A DNA stretch of 64,000 nt from Prorocentrum cordatum (taxonomy: Eukaryota; Sar; Dinophyceae; Prorocentrales; Prorocentraceae). A program made the translations under genes and the position numbers. The stretch lies in the NCBI GenBank assembly GCA_963575745.1, contig CAUYUJ010014205.1, positions 874,174 to 938,173 of the forward strand. The letters run 5' to 3'. The notes below the pieces were generated by a model. It was not told the origin of the DNA and made no database searches. It saw only the letters and a list, made by a program, of their open reading frames with translations. Numbering within the stretch: the first letter of the stretch is position 1; each line of letters begins with the position of its first letter. Positions 10,661 to 21,005 of the stretch are shown one piece after another.

Positions 10661-11644
10661 TTAAGCAGGTTGTTCATATTCGTCTCCACGGCGCCTCTCC
10701 TTGAGGGCAGCGGAAGCGTCGCTGTAGCTGTTTTGGACCAAACTGAGAAGCTCTGCCGTCCGCCTGTCAACTTCTTGCTTGTCTTCCGTCGATATTTCCG
10801 CTCCATCGAGGCCTTGCAGGCCGAAGAGGCCGTTGCCGTCAAATTCGAAGCCCTTGCCTGCCAGCGCGTCCTCCAAGCTGATTTCGGGGGTCATGCCGTC
10901 TAAGGTAGGTTCAGGAATGACTTCCTCGGCGAGGCCACGGACTGCGGCGGCGCTCGCGTTCTGGCACTGCTCGTAGTTGCGGAGGCAGACGGCCGCAGAC
11001 TCTTGCGTTTGAGCGAGTTGTTCCTCAAGGGCTGCAGCTCGGGCGACTGCTTTGTCCACCTGGTACTTGGCATGGTCCATCGCATCTTTGGCAGCGCCTG
11101 TGGTGGGGAGCGGTGCGCGGGCAGAGAGGCGCTCGAGCTCGCGGATGGGGCCTTCGTGCCTCCTCGCGCCCTCGGTGCCCCCATGGAGTAACATGTCGGC
11201 GTGAATCTCTCGCAACAATGGGAGTTGGTGGATATTGTGCGTAGTGGCGCCACATGTCGGAGGGCCGCGCGGGTTGAACCATCCACGCCGCTGCATTTGA
11301 TGGCCCACAGGACGGACATCATAACTGCCAGGGATGAGAACACCCGAGGAAGACTTGAGCTTCTGCTTGTCACCCCAAACGCCTGACGATGTCGGGGTTC
11401 CATCTTGGGTTTGGACGTCTCTGCGCGGTCCTTTGCAATGCTTGCACCATTGCTGCCGTTGCTCGTTTTTTTGTAGCACCCCACCACATGCGGTGAATTT
11501 CCACTTGGTTCTTTCGCCATGCGAATCATTGGCCCATGTGGACCAGGCATCCCAAGAAATAAAATTGCGCCCCGTCGGCGGACGGCGCACACCTGAAAGT
11601 GTTGGTCGCACGAGATGCTGCTCCGGCAGGAGCTCACGGAACAT
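10661..11644 (-). CDS. LINE-1 ORF1-like protein (Cys cluster plus coiled coil)
   Basis: This is the longest uninterrupted frame of LINE-1, 327 codons, beginning about 80 bp after the relict leader. Residues 48-70 hold W-x4-C-G-x13-C-x2-C, a pattern I associate with the N-terminal zinc motif of dinoflagellate LINE ORF1-like proteins. Residues from about 165 to 250 are Ala/Glu/Gln/Lys-rich with heptad character (a predicted coiled coil), as in nucleic-acid-binding ORF1 proteins. The start is the first ATG in frame. The end at 10661 may be a frameshift rather than the original stop. This is a mobile-element protein, not a host gene. Confidence 0.6.
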   Translation of the reverse strand: MFRELLPEQHLVRPTLSGVRRPPTGRNFISWDAWSTWANDSHGERTKWKFTACGGVLQKNEQRQQWCKHCKGPRRDVQTQDGTPTSSGVWGDKQKLKSSSGVLIPGSYDVRPVGHQMQRRGWFNPRGPPTCGATTHNIHQLPLLREIHADMLLHGGTEGARRHEGPIRELERLSARAPLPTTGAAKDAMDHAKYQVDKAVARAAALEEQLAQTQESAAVCLRNYEQCQNASAAAVRGLAEEVIPEPTLDGMTPEISLEDALAGKGFEFDGNGLFGLQGLDGAEISTEDKQEVDRRTAELLSLVQNSYSDASAALKERRRGDEYEQPA

Positions 11645-11723
11645 TTGCTAATCGGCGCTGTGGCCCTGAACCCGGGCTGCGAAGCCCTCGGCCCCTTAGA
11701 ACCCGATCGAACTCCAAAGGAGT

Positions 11724-11745
11724 CTGGAATCAAAATGGCTACGGT
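11724..11745 (-). other. Relict dinoflagellate spliced leader at the LINE-1 5' end
   Basis: The plus strand reads CTGGAATCAAAATGGCTAC then GGT. It matches the reverse complement of the 22-nt dinoflagellate leader at 19 of 22 positions, including 15 consecutive bases. It points into the ORF1-like frame of LINE-1, and a TCC/TCG microsatellite starts at the next base. Confidence 0.8.
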
Positions 11746-11885
11746 CTCCTCCTCGTCCTCCTCCTCGTCGTCGTCCTCCTCCTCCTCCTCCTCCTCCTTC
11801 TCCTCCTCCCCCTGACGCTGACGCTGAGGCTGAAATCAAAAATGATCACGGGCCTCCTGCTCCTGCTCCTGCTCCTCCTCTTTCA
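11746..11885. repeat. TCC/TCG microsatellite at the 5' border of LINE-1
   Basis: TCC with interspersed TCG triplets to about 11816, a short GACGCTGAG spacer, then CTCCTG/CTCCTC to 11880. It has the same composition as the tract at 4985-5100 on the other side of LINE-1. Confidence 0.9.
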
Positions 11886-11989
11886 TTCCTTTTCCTTATA
11901 AGCAACATCTCCCCGTCACACACCGAAGCGGATCGGGAGGGCGGGCCGGACGTTTCGCCTTAAACTTCCTCGCTGCGTATGATCCTGAC

Positions 11990-13085
11990 GCTGAGACGGT
12001 GCAACTGTTTCATAAATTGAAAGCGGGCCGTTTTCAACATGTGGCTCTCACCTGTAGCGACGCGCACACTCGTCTTACAGATTCGCAAGCGCTTCGCGGA
12101 TGGACGGCGGGTCGTTTTCAAAATGGGGCTCTCGCGATAGCGCCGCGAACATTCGTTTTACACGTTCGCAAGAGCTTCACACATAGAGGGAGGGGAGGGG
12201 CGTTTTTTTTCCTCCTCAGAATGTGACTCTCGCGTTAGCGCCGCGAACATTTGTCTTTAAAGGTTTACAGAAGCTCACAGATAGAAGGCGGGCTGCTTCC
12301 AAAATGTGGCACTCGCCTTAGCTCCGCACGCATTCGTCTTTCAAGTTGGCAGCCGTTTCGCTGATGGAGGGCGGGTTGTTGTCAAAGTTTGGTTCTCGCC
12401 TTAGCGCCCCGCGCATTCGTCTTGAAAAATTGCAGGAGCGTCGCGGATGGAGGGCGGGCCGTTTCCAAAATGTGTCAGCGCCGCGCACATTCGTTGTAAC
12501 ACCCTGCGTGTGCTTCACGGGTGGAGGGCGGGCCGTTTTCAAAATGTGGTTCTCGCATTAGCGCCGTGCGCACTCGTCTCAAACATCTGCAAGAGTTTCA
12601 CACATGGAGGGCGGGCCGCTTTCAAAGTGTGGCTCTCGCCTTAGCTCCGCGCGCATTCGTCTTTACAGTTTGCAGTCGTTTCACTGATGGAACGGGCTGT
12701 TCTGAAAGTTTGGCTCTCGCCTCAGCGCCGCGCGCACTCGTCTTAGAAATTTGCAAGAGTTTCACGGATGGCGGGCGGGGAATTTCCAAAATGTGGCTCT
12801 CGCGCTAGCGCCGCGCACATTCGTCTTAAAAGCTGGAACGTGCTTCACGGATAGAGGGCGGGTCGTTCTCAATATGTGGTTATCGCTTTAGACCCGCGCA
12901 CGTTCGTCTTTTAAGTTTGTAATCGTTTCACTGATGGAGGACGGGCCGTTCTCACAGTTTGGCTCTCGCCCTAGCGCCGCGCGCATTCGTCTTAAAAGTT
13001 TGCAGGAGCTTCGCGGATTGAGGGCGGGTCGTTTTCAAATGTGGCTCTCGCATCAGCGCCGCGCGCATCCGTTTTAAAAGTGTGC
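11990..13085. repeat. About 85-bp satellite (13 copies)
   Basis: Monomers carry GGGCGGGCCGTTTTC, AAAATGTGGCTCTCGC, TAGCGCCGCGCGCATTCGTC and a TTTGCAAGAGCTTCACGGATG box, about 83-88 bp apart. Monomers are 80-90% alike by eye. Open frames of 60-95 codons result from the repeat and are not called. One isolated copy lies at 16960-17046. Confidence 0.9.
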
Positions 13086-14280
13086 AGGAGTCCCACCAGT
13101 CCTCGGGGCGTAGGTGGTCTAAGGAAGCTCCTCTTCCAACCCCTCTCTTCCCGTTCGGGGAGGGGTTTACCCCTTCCTCTCCCCCTCCCCTGGACCTGGA
13201 TGGAGCGCCCCGCGAGCGGTCAGAGCATCCAAGATGGCCCAGGACGGCCCCAAGAGGGCCTCAGAAAGCCCAACTGACTTCCGAGCCGGCCCAACATGGC
13301 TCAATATGGCTTCCAAGATGCTCCAAGAAACCTCAAGACCGCTCCAAAACGGCTCCAAGTGGTCACGGGGCCTTCCCCTGAGGGCGCCAAGTTGCCAAAA
13401 TCCTTCAAACCCCTAAAAGAAATCAATGAGTTTCGCTCTCTCGCCTTTTCGTGTTCGATGGTCTTCCGAGGCCTCAAGATGGCTCTAAGATGGCCCAAGA
13501 GGGCCCCAGGGCGTAATCCCACCAGCCCTCTGGGCGTCGATGGTTTAAAGAGTTTCCTCTTCCACCCCTCCTTCTTCCCCTTCGGGGAGGGGTCTACCCC
13601 TCCCCCTACCCCCTCCCCATGGACCCGGACGGGGGGTTCCGCGAGGTGTCGGAGCGTCCAAGATGGCCCAAGACGGCTCCAAGAGGGCCTCAGAGAGCTC
13701 AAGATAGCGTCGAAGATGGCTCAACATAGCGCGAGATGCCTCGATATAGCTCCGAAGATGCTCCAAGACGATGGCCCAACAGGGCCCCAAGGGACCAACC
13801 GAGCCCCAAGACGGCCCCAAGAGCGCCCAAGAGCGCTCCAAGAACGCTCCAAGATGGGTCCATGAGGCGATATTTGGGGGCTCCTGAGGGGGGGCGTAAT
13901 TAAGGAACCCCCCTTCGTTGACCGATATCCTCCAATATGGCCGCAAGAGCGCCAGTAAAACCTCCAAGAGCGCCCCAAGAAGGGACCAACCGAGCCCCAA
14001 GACGGCCCCAAGAGCGCCCAAGAGCGCTCCAAGAACGCTCCAAGATGGGTCCAGGAGGCGATTTTGGGGGCTCCTGAGGGGGGGTTGTAATTAAGGGCCC
14101 CCCCTTCGTTGACCGATATCCTCCAAGATGGCTCCAAGAGCAAGAGCGCCCCGACAGGGCCCACCCGCAGGCGCCCAGACGGGCCCAAGAGGCGTTCAAG
14201 ACGACCAAGAGGCCACCAATAATCGCCCAAGAGATACCCCAAGAGGCTTCGAGAGGCATCCAAGAGACCTCTGGCCCTTG
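13086..14280. repeat. Composite GGCC-type repeat with duplicated cassettes
   Basis: A 180-bp cassette starting CCCACCAGTCCTCGGGGCGT (13088-13270) is duplicated at 13517-13700. A 150-bp cassette containing GACCGATATCCTCCAA is duplicated at 13790-13942 and 13982-14135. Between them lie short CCAAGATGGCCC and AAGAGCGCCC units like those at 45-50 kb. No gene is present. Confidence 0.85.
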
Positions 14281-14465
14281 TGCTTGCCCTCCTCCTTCTC
14301 CTGTTCCTCCTTCCTGCTCCTACTCCTTCTCTTCCTCCTCCTCCTCCTCCTCCTCCTCCGCCTCCTCCTCATCCTATTCATCATCCTTCTTCCCACTCCC
14401 TCATCCATCCATCCATCCATCCATCCATCCACCTCCTCCTTCTCCTCCTCACTCCTTTGCACGGT
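14281..14465. repeat. TCC and ATCC microsatellites
   Basis: TCC-rich tract at 14286-14395, an ATCC tetranucleotide run at 14401-14431, then TCC to about 14460. Confidence 0.95.
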
Positions 14466-15207
14466 TCGGCCGTCCTCCTCTTTGCTGCCGCACTTCCCTG
14501 CTCAACTCAACTCGCCTGGACATCGTTTCTGGATGGGCTGGTGGGGATACTTTTTTTTGGTCGAGGCCACGAGCGAAGAGCACACGCGGCGAAAGCAAAT
14601 GTCTGGGGCAACGAACAAGGCTGATTAGCTACAAGACGCGCCGCTAGCCGGCCAGCCCACTCACCAAGCAGCCGCGGGGCTGCGCGGGAAGCTGACGGCT
14701 GGGGACATCCTGGGAAGCTCGGGCACGTGCAGTCTGACAAAATGTAGAGAAATTCGGTGCATGCCGTGAGGCATAACCCACACAGGCGACATGACGTGCA
14801 CAGGTGCCGACGTGTCCTTCATACTGGGTGGGGGCAGGCGCGAAGACCGATGGGCGAGTCGCCAGTGGGGCGCCAGGCCCAAGCCGTCCCAACGACATGT
14901 GCTGGCTGGGGGAGCTGAGCTGCCGAGGAACGACGCAATCCTGCCAGAAGAGGGGGATGAGTCCAGGGTGCTGTTGCGACTGCAGAAGGCTAAACCACTC
15001 TGGCGCGATCACAGTACCCAGAAGGCCATCACTCAGTGCCCGAGGTAGGCCCGGACGACCGTGGGCCGGCCCCGTCACCAACGGCACAGCGCCGACGCCA
15101 GATGGACTGTGGGAGAAAGCCAGGCAGGCGTGGTGAGCATCGCCAGCGAGGCAGGGGGATCCAGGGGGGTGCTGCACTGGGGGCACGGCAGCTGCCGCCT
15201 GATGCAC
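14466..15207. other. Unassigned region
   Basis: A 191-codon minus frame (15219-14644) runs through it, but the product is Pro/Ala/Ser-rich without a domain I recognise. The motif GGATGGGCTGGTGGGGATAC at 14531-14550 recurs near 16923, so at least part is dispersed repeat. Confidence 0.45.
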
Positions 15208-16088
15208 GCCGAAGGCCACCGTGGGACGGCCTTCTCCTCCGAGTCCGCCATTCCCCGCAAGGGACCAGGGGCTCCGTCGAATCCGTCAATCAACGCGAGC
15301 GTCCAGGGCCGCAGCTAACTGCCGCTGAGGGAGAGGTAAAGTTACCGCTGTCGGCGGAGGTACTGGGCGGCCGTACCTGCGAAGGCTGAACTACACGAGC
15401 TGGCTGTACCTCCAGGGGCCGTGTGTGGCGTGTGGCCAAGCTAGTGGGAAAACCATTGCTAGCTGGGTGGGGCGACCTGGGTGAAGCTGCGCTGTCGCAG
15501 CCGCGTGGAGCCGGAGGCCACCGTGGGCCGACCTTGTCCGCCGCGTCCGCCCTTCCCCGCGGAAGTCCAGGGTCGCCGTCAATACATCACCACGTGGGCC
15601 TCCAGGGTCGCAGCTAACCGCCGCTGAAAGTGAGGAAATGTACCACGGACAGCGGGGGTCCAGGGCGGCCCTGGGGAGAGGGGGCGAAGCCACCGATGCC
15701 AGTCGGCACGCCTGGCGAAGCCCCGTCAGTAGAAGGCCCGGAGGGAAGGGGTGAGGGAGACGCGACCGACCACGGGGGAGACGCGATCACGGCCTCGGTG
15801 GCCCCCTCGGGGGGTCACCGAGGGGGCGCCCGGTGAGGGAAGCGCAAGGAAGCATGCTCCGAAGGCCAAGGGCGGGGGACACCCGCCTGGCCTGAGAGGG
15901 ACCCGAGTGGAGAGACGAGGAAGACGCACCTCAACGCCCCTCGAACGGGCCCCAGGTCTGCCTGTCCAAGTGACCCGGCCGCCATTCTCGAGAATCCTCC
16001 AGGGTCGCAGCTAACCGCCGCACAAGTGCAAATAGTAACGAATAATAGGTTCCTCCAGGGTCGCAGCTAACCGCTGCTGATGTTCGGG
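15208..16088. repeat. About 300-bp tandem repeat with CAGGGTCGCAGCTAACCGCC box
   Basis: The block 15208-15330 (GAAGGCCACCGTGGG through a CAGCTAACTGCCGCTGA end) is repeated at 15508-15635. The terminal box recurs alone near 16000-16022 and 16053-16078. The GC-rich sequence between has no recognised gene. Confidence 0.8.
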
Positions 16089-16390
16089 CGCCTGCGGTGT
16101 GACAAAACTGATGGTGGGGATACGCGAAGCGTCTAGAATTGAAGTTACCCCCTTCTTTGATCGATCTCTTCCAAGATGGCCCCAAAAGCGTTCCCAAGGC
16201 TCCCAAGAGCGCTTCAATAAGGCCCTAAAAAGCGCCCGGGAGACCCCAAGAGGCGCCCAAGAGGCCTCCAAAGGCTCCCAAGAGACTCCTAAGAGGCCCC
16301 CAAAGGCTCCCCGAGGCACCAAAGGCGCTCCAACAGGCCTCCGGGACCGCCAGCAGGCCCCCAAGACGCCCCAATAAGCCCCCAAGCTCG
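16089..16390. repeat. GGCCCCAAGA-type satellite fragment
   Basis: After a GTGGGGATACGCGAAGCG box, the sequence consists of AAGAGGCCCC, AAGATGGCCCC and AAGGCTCCC units, like the larger arrays at 45-50 kb. Confidence 0.8.
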
Positions 16391-16676
16391 CCATTGTCCT
16401 CCTACCCCTCCTCCTCCTCCTCCTCCTCCTCCTTCTCCTCCTCCTGCTCCTGCTGCTCCTGCTCCTGATCCTCTTCCTTCTCCTCGTCCTCGTCCTCCTC
16501 CTCCTCCTCCGCCTCCTCCTCGTCCGCCTATGTTTCCCCCTCCTCCTCCTCCTCCTCCTCCTCTTCTTCCTCTTATTCTTATCAGTATTATTTTTCCTTA
16601 TTATGTTTCTTCTTCTTCATATTCCTACTGTTATTCTTATTGTTATTTTTCTTTGTCCTCCTCCTCCTCCGCCTCC

Positions 16677-16711
<35 letters not shown>

Positions 16712-16740
16712 CTCCTCATCCCTTTCCTTTCCCGTATCCC
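16391..16740. repeat. TCC-rich microsatellite tract
   Basis: CTCCTC triplets with a short AT-richer interruption (16570-16655, TTATT/TTCTTC). Frames are Ser/Pro/Leu homopolymers. Confidence 0.95.
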
Positions 16741-16914
16741 CCTCGTCCTTTTTCCCCGCCTTTGCTCATTCGGCAGGTCTGCGAAGGCGCATGCGGTTCG
16801 CTCCTGGGTCTGCGCAGGCTGATCCAAGACTTCAGTTCGACGGCTTTCCCGACTTTTGATCCACTGCATGCTCCTCCGCTTGCCTGATCAAGGCATCTCG
16901 CCTGGGCTTGGGCA

Positions 16915-17046
16915 TCGTTTGTGGATGGGCTGGCGGGGATACGCGAAGCGCCAATACTTTCACGATGGGGAACGGGCCATTTCGAAAATGTGGCTCTCGC
17001 CTTAGCGTCGCGCGCAATCGTATTAGGAGTTTACAGCAGTTTCAAG
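16915..17046. repeat. Solo copy of the 85-bp satellite next to a dispersed box
   Basis: GTGGATGGGCTGGCGGGGAT (compare 14530) is followed by one monomer of the 11990-13085 satellite (GAACGGGCCATTTCG, AAAATGTGGCTCTCGC, TAGCGTCGCGCGCAATCGT). The rest of that array is 4 kb away. Confidence 0.75.
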
Positions 17047-17065
17047 GGTTCTCATCGCTTACGTT

Positions 17066-17255
17066 CCAGAAATCGCGTTTTGGCACGATGTAAGACTGTC
17101 ACGTTTCAGCGGTCACGTTGGTTCACGAAGTTGGGATCCCAGGAAAAGAATTCTGGCATGATTCAGGATCGTCAGGGCGCAGCAGTAAGGTTGATTCGTG
17201 GCGCTGGAGTCCCAGGAATGATGTTTTGGCACGGTTCAGGATTTTCAAACGATTG
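17066..17255. repeat. Short about 74-bp tandem repeat
   Basis: Three partial units share CCCAGGAA, a TTTTGGCACG or TTCTGGCATG box, and TTCAGGAT. The units at 17136 and 17210 are 74 bp apart. Confidence 0.6.
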
Positions 17256-17333
17256 TCGTCCAACGGGGCACTCCCCAAAGTAAAAGTCAGTCCTTGTATG
17301 GGGCCTGTGAAGACGGAGTTCGAGGGAGGATTC

Positions 17334-18556
17334 AAATATTGGAGAGAGCGTGATCCACCGCCGCTTTACTGTGGAAAATTGCCAACCTTTTCCTCCGGAA
17401 CCCGGGGGTCGCCCCCCCCCCCCCCCTCCGAAAATCCCCCCCCCCCTGCTGGAACCCCTCCCCCCCCCCCCTCCCTCCCCTCCCCCTGGCAAAACCCCCC
17501 CCCTCCCCTAACCCTCCCACCCCCTCCCGCTCGAAAACCGGGGGGGTTCACTACCGGTTCGAACCCTTCCCCCCCCCCCCCCCTCCGGATCCGGAAAACC
17601 GGGGGGGGTCACTACCGGTTCGAACCCCCCCCCCCCCCCCCCCCCCTACTCACCGCCAGCAAACGACTCCCGGTCCCCACCACCGTCCGCATCACATCCC
17701 CCACTGGTGTTCCCAGCACCACTGTCCTCACCACCGCTGTCCCCACTGGTTCCACCACCGCCCCTACTGTCCCCACCAGTGGCCCCACCACTGTCGCACT
17801 GTCCCCGCTGTCCCCAGAACTGTTCCCACCACGGTTCCACTCTCCCCACTGTCTCCACGGCCCCAACCACTGCCCGACTATCCCCACTGTCCCCACTGTC
17901 CCACTGACTCCTCCGCTGTCCCACTGAGCTGTCCCACTGTTCCCACCACTGTCCCCACTGTCCCCACCACTGTCCCCACTGTACCTCTGTCCCATTGTCC
18001 CACCGCCGTCCTCGCCACCGCCTTCACCACTGTCCCCACCACCATTGTACCCTCCACTGTCCCACTGTTTCCACCTCATTCCCATTGTCCCCACACCACT
18101 GTCCCCACCACCACCGTCACCACCACTGTCCACTGTCCCCCCCTGTTCCCACCATTGTCCCCACCACTGTCCCCACCACTACCGTCCCCACCACTGTCCC
18201 ACTGTCCCACTGTCCCCACCACTGTCCCGCTATCCCCTCACCACTGTCCCCACCAACACCGTCCCCACCACTGTCCGCACCCCCACTCGGTTTTCGAGGG
18301 GGGGGGGGTTCGAACCGGTAGTGACCCCCCCCGGTTTTCCGGATCCGGAGGGGGGGGGGGGGGGGGGAGGGGGTTCGAACCGGTAGTGACCCCCCCCCCT
18401 TTTCATGATGAGCAGGGGGGGGGGGGGGGGGGAGGGGTTCGAACCGGTAGTGACCCCCCCCTTTTTCGGAGGGGGGGGGGGGAGGGGTTCGAACCGGTAG
18501 TGACCCCCCCCGGTTTTCCGCCAGCAGCGGTAGAACACGCTCTTTCAAATATTGCA
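17334..18556. repeat. Foldback (inverted-repeat) structure with C-run and G-run arms
   Basis: The left arm (17334-17640) contains C runs and GTCACTACCGGTTCGAACCC. The right arm (18290-18556) contains its reverse complement GGGTTCGAACCGGTAGTGAC with G runs, four copies. The outermost 30 bp are also inverted (GAGAGCGTGATCCACCGCCG near 17343 against CAGCGGTAGAACACGCTCTT near 18525). The centre (17650-18285) is a CCACTGTCCC minisatellite. Pro/Thr/Val and Gly frames inside it are repeat translations. Confidence 0.85.
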
Positions 18557-18589
18557 ACATATTGCAACATAGTTGGTGGGTCTCGGGTT

Positions 18590-18680
18590 TACACCGGTCC
18601 TCCCTCCTCCTCCTCCTCCTCCTCCTCCTCTCCTCCTCCTCCTCCTCCTCCTCCTCCTCCTCCTCCTCCTCCTCTCCTTT
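18590..18680. repeat. TCC microsatellite
   Basis: Nearly pure TCC triplets at 18599-18675. Confidence 0.95.
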
Positions 18681-19370
18681 CCTTCTCGTTGCGCCAATTG
18701 CCAGCCGCGGGCGTGGCGGACCCGTGCCCTGAGCTCTGTCCCTGCCAGCAGACGCGCCGCTCTGTGCACCGCTGTGGCTGGCTCGATCCGCCCCCGCCTC
18801 GCGCAAAGCCGCAACGTCTTCGCGGCAGCCTGCGGTGCTGCGGATCCGCCAGGTTGTGGCCCTGTGCAACGCTACGGCGAGCTCGGCCCCCCAGCGAGGT
18901 CACAGGGCGCTGCAGATCGCCTCGGCCCTGTCCTTCTCAACCAGCTGCGCTTGGTCGCGCGCCATCTGGCGGAGGTGGCGCAAAGCGGCCTTGCCGCAAG
19001 GCCAAAAGGAGCACAAGCCAGGGCAGCGGCCCTCTGGGTACCGATGCCTCTTGTCGGCTTCTGCTGCGACTGCCACGGCGCCGTCATGGCTGGCAGCCGC
19101 AACCAGGCTCGCCTTGTCTTCCAGCATGGCGTACTAGACTGTCATATCGATGAACAACCGCGGACTGCCGATACGTTGTGTTTCTATATCAAAGATGGCT
19201 TCCTCTCTTTGGGGGGCTCTATGCTGGCCGCAACCGCCGCAAGGGCCTGCGGGCTGCTGGTGACCCGTGCCCAGCGCGTCGCGGCAGCGCCACGTCCACC
19301 GGTCCCAGTTGGGGAAAGGGACTTGCAGGGCCGCGTCGTAGCCGCACTCGTTGTGAATGCCTGCTGCTCC
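18681..19370. other. Unassigned GC-rich region between TCC tracts
   Basis: This is one of the few non-repetitive islands. The minus strand has a 75-codon frame (19127-18900) with ordinary composition, starting MLEDKASLVAAASHDG and ending in a stop. The plus strand has a longer frame that runs on into microsatellite. Neither was recognised. It may hold an exon or a degraded element. Confidence 0.4.
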
Positions 19371-20325
19371 GTCTCCTCCTCCTCCTCCTCCTCGTCCTCC
19401 CCCTCATCATCATGACCATTCACCCACATCCTTCTTTCTCCTCCTCCTCCTTCTCCTCCTCCTCCTCATCATCATCCAAATTTTCCTCCTCCTCCTCTTC
19501 CTCCTCCTCTTCGTCCTCCTCCTCCTCCCTCCTCCTCCTCCTCCTCCTCCCCCCTCCCCCTGCTTTTCCTCCTCCTCCTTCTCCTCCTCCTCTCTTCCGC
19601 CGCCTCCTCCAGCTCCTCTCCTCCTCCTCCTCCTCCTCCTCCTCCTCCTCCTCCTCCTCCCTCCTACTCCTCCCCCTCCCCCTCCTCCTCCTCCTCCTCC
19701 TCTTCTTCCTCCTCCTCCTCCTCCTGCTCCACCTCCTCCTCCTGACCCTACTCATGTTCTTTCTCCCTCTTCCTCCTTTCACTTGATTTCCTCATTTTTC
19801 TGCAGCTCGTCCTCGCCGGCCTCCTCCTTCCTCTTCCCCCCCATCCTTTTGCTCCGCCGTCTTCCTCCTCCCTCTTCCACAATCCTCAATTTCCTCCTAC
19901 TCATCTTCCGCCGCCTCTCCCCCATTCCTCCCTATCCCTTTTCTTCATGGTCTTTATCCCTCTCCACCTCCTCCTCATCCTCCTCCTCCACCGCCTCCTT
20001 TCCCATCTCTCCCCGTCCCTTCTCTTCATGTTCCTTGTCCTTCTCCATCTCGACCTCATCGTCCTCCTTCTCTTCCTCCCAATTTTCCTCCTCCGCCTGA
20101 TCCACCTCCTCGTCCTCATCCTTCTGTCGTCCACCTCTGTCCTTGCTATCTCCTCCTCCTCGTCCTCGTCCTCCTCCTCCTCCTCGTCCTCCTCATTTTC
20201 CTCCTCCTCTTCCTCCTCCTCATCCTCCTCCTCCTCATTCTTCTCCTCCTGCTCCTCCTCCTCCTCGTTCTCCTCCTCCTCCTCCTCCTCTTCTCCTCCT
20301 TCTCCTCCTTCTCCTCCTCCTCATC
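19371..20325. repeat. Long TCC-rich microsatellite
   Basis: About 950 bp of TCC triplets with TTC, TCG and CCC variants and short interruptions near 19790-19880. The plus strand is pyrimidine throughout. Confidence 0.95.
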
Positions 20326-20690
<365 letters not shown>

Positions 20691-20880
20691 CCCCGTCCTC
20701 GTGTCTCTACATCCCTCATCCGCCTCCCTCATTTCTCATCCGTCGTTCTCCTCCTCTTTTTCTCTGCTCTTGCTCCTTTTCCGCGCCCTCCTCGCCCTGA
20801 GTCTTCTCCTCTCCTCCAACTCCCTCTTCTTTTTCTTCTTCTTCTTCCTCCTCCTCCTTTGGTTCCTCTGGTTCCTTAAA
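20691..20880. repeat. TCC/TTC tract at the 3' border of LINE-3
   Basis: A degenerate pyrimidine tract ending in TTCTTCTTCTTCCTCC and CTTTGGTTCCTCTGGTTCC. On the minus strand this gives LINE-3 a GGAACCAGAGGAACC then GGA-repeat 3' tail. Confidence 0.75.
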
Positions 20881-21005
20881 AAAGGGCACGCGGCTCCGCC
20901 ATCCTACCTTTCCCCTGACGAGGGATCAGCATTCAGGCTGAAACCCAGGGCCCGCCAGGAAAAAACAAAACAAAAAGGCCTGGCGCGGGCCTGGACACCT
21001 GGAGT

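Larger units (their letters stand above)
5105..11745 (-). mobile_element. LINE-1: domain-complete, decayed non-LTR retrotransposon
   Basis: A 6.6-kb minus-strand element. In transcription order it has a relict spliced leader (11724-11745), a Cys/coiled-coil ORF1-like protein (11644-10661), an apurinic-type endonuclease (about 9760-9051), a reverse transcriptase with an FVDD box (7484-7495), a connection domain, RNase H (6161-5751) and a C-terminal CxxCGA zinc motif (5699-5163). Domains sit in different frames, so several frameshifts and stops have accumulated. The order matches dinoflagellate LINEs with RNase H. Plus-strand TCC/TCG microsatellite borders both ends. No target duplication can be identified in the repeats. 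Confidence 0.85.

Noticed and set aside
17540-18520. GGTTCGAACC words resembling a tRNA T loop
   Set aside because: They are part of a palindrome CCGGTTCGAACCGG in the foldback arms. No acceptor, D or anticodon stem is present.
19128-19390. Possible eroded leader complement before the TCC tract near 19350-19375
   Set aside because: Only scattered bases match once TCC itself is excluded. Not better than chance.
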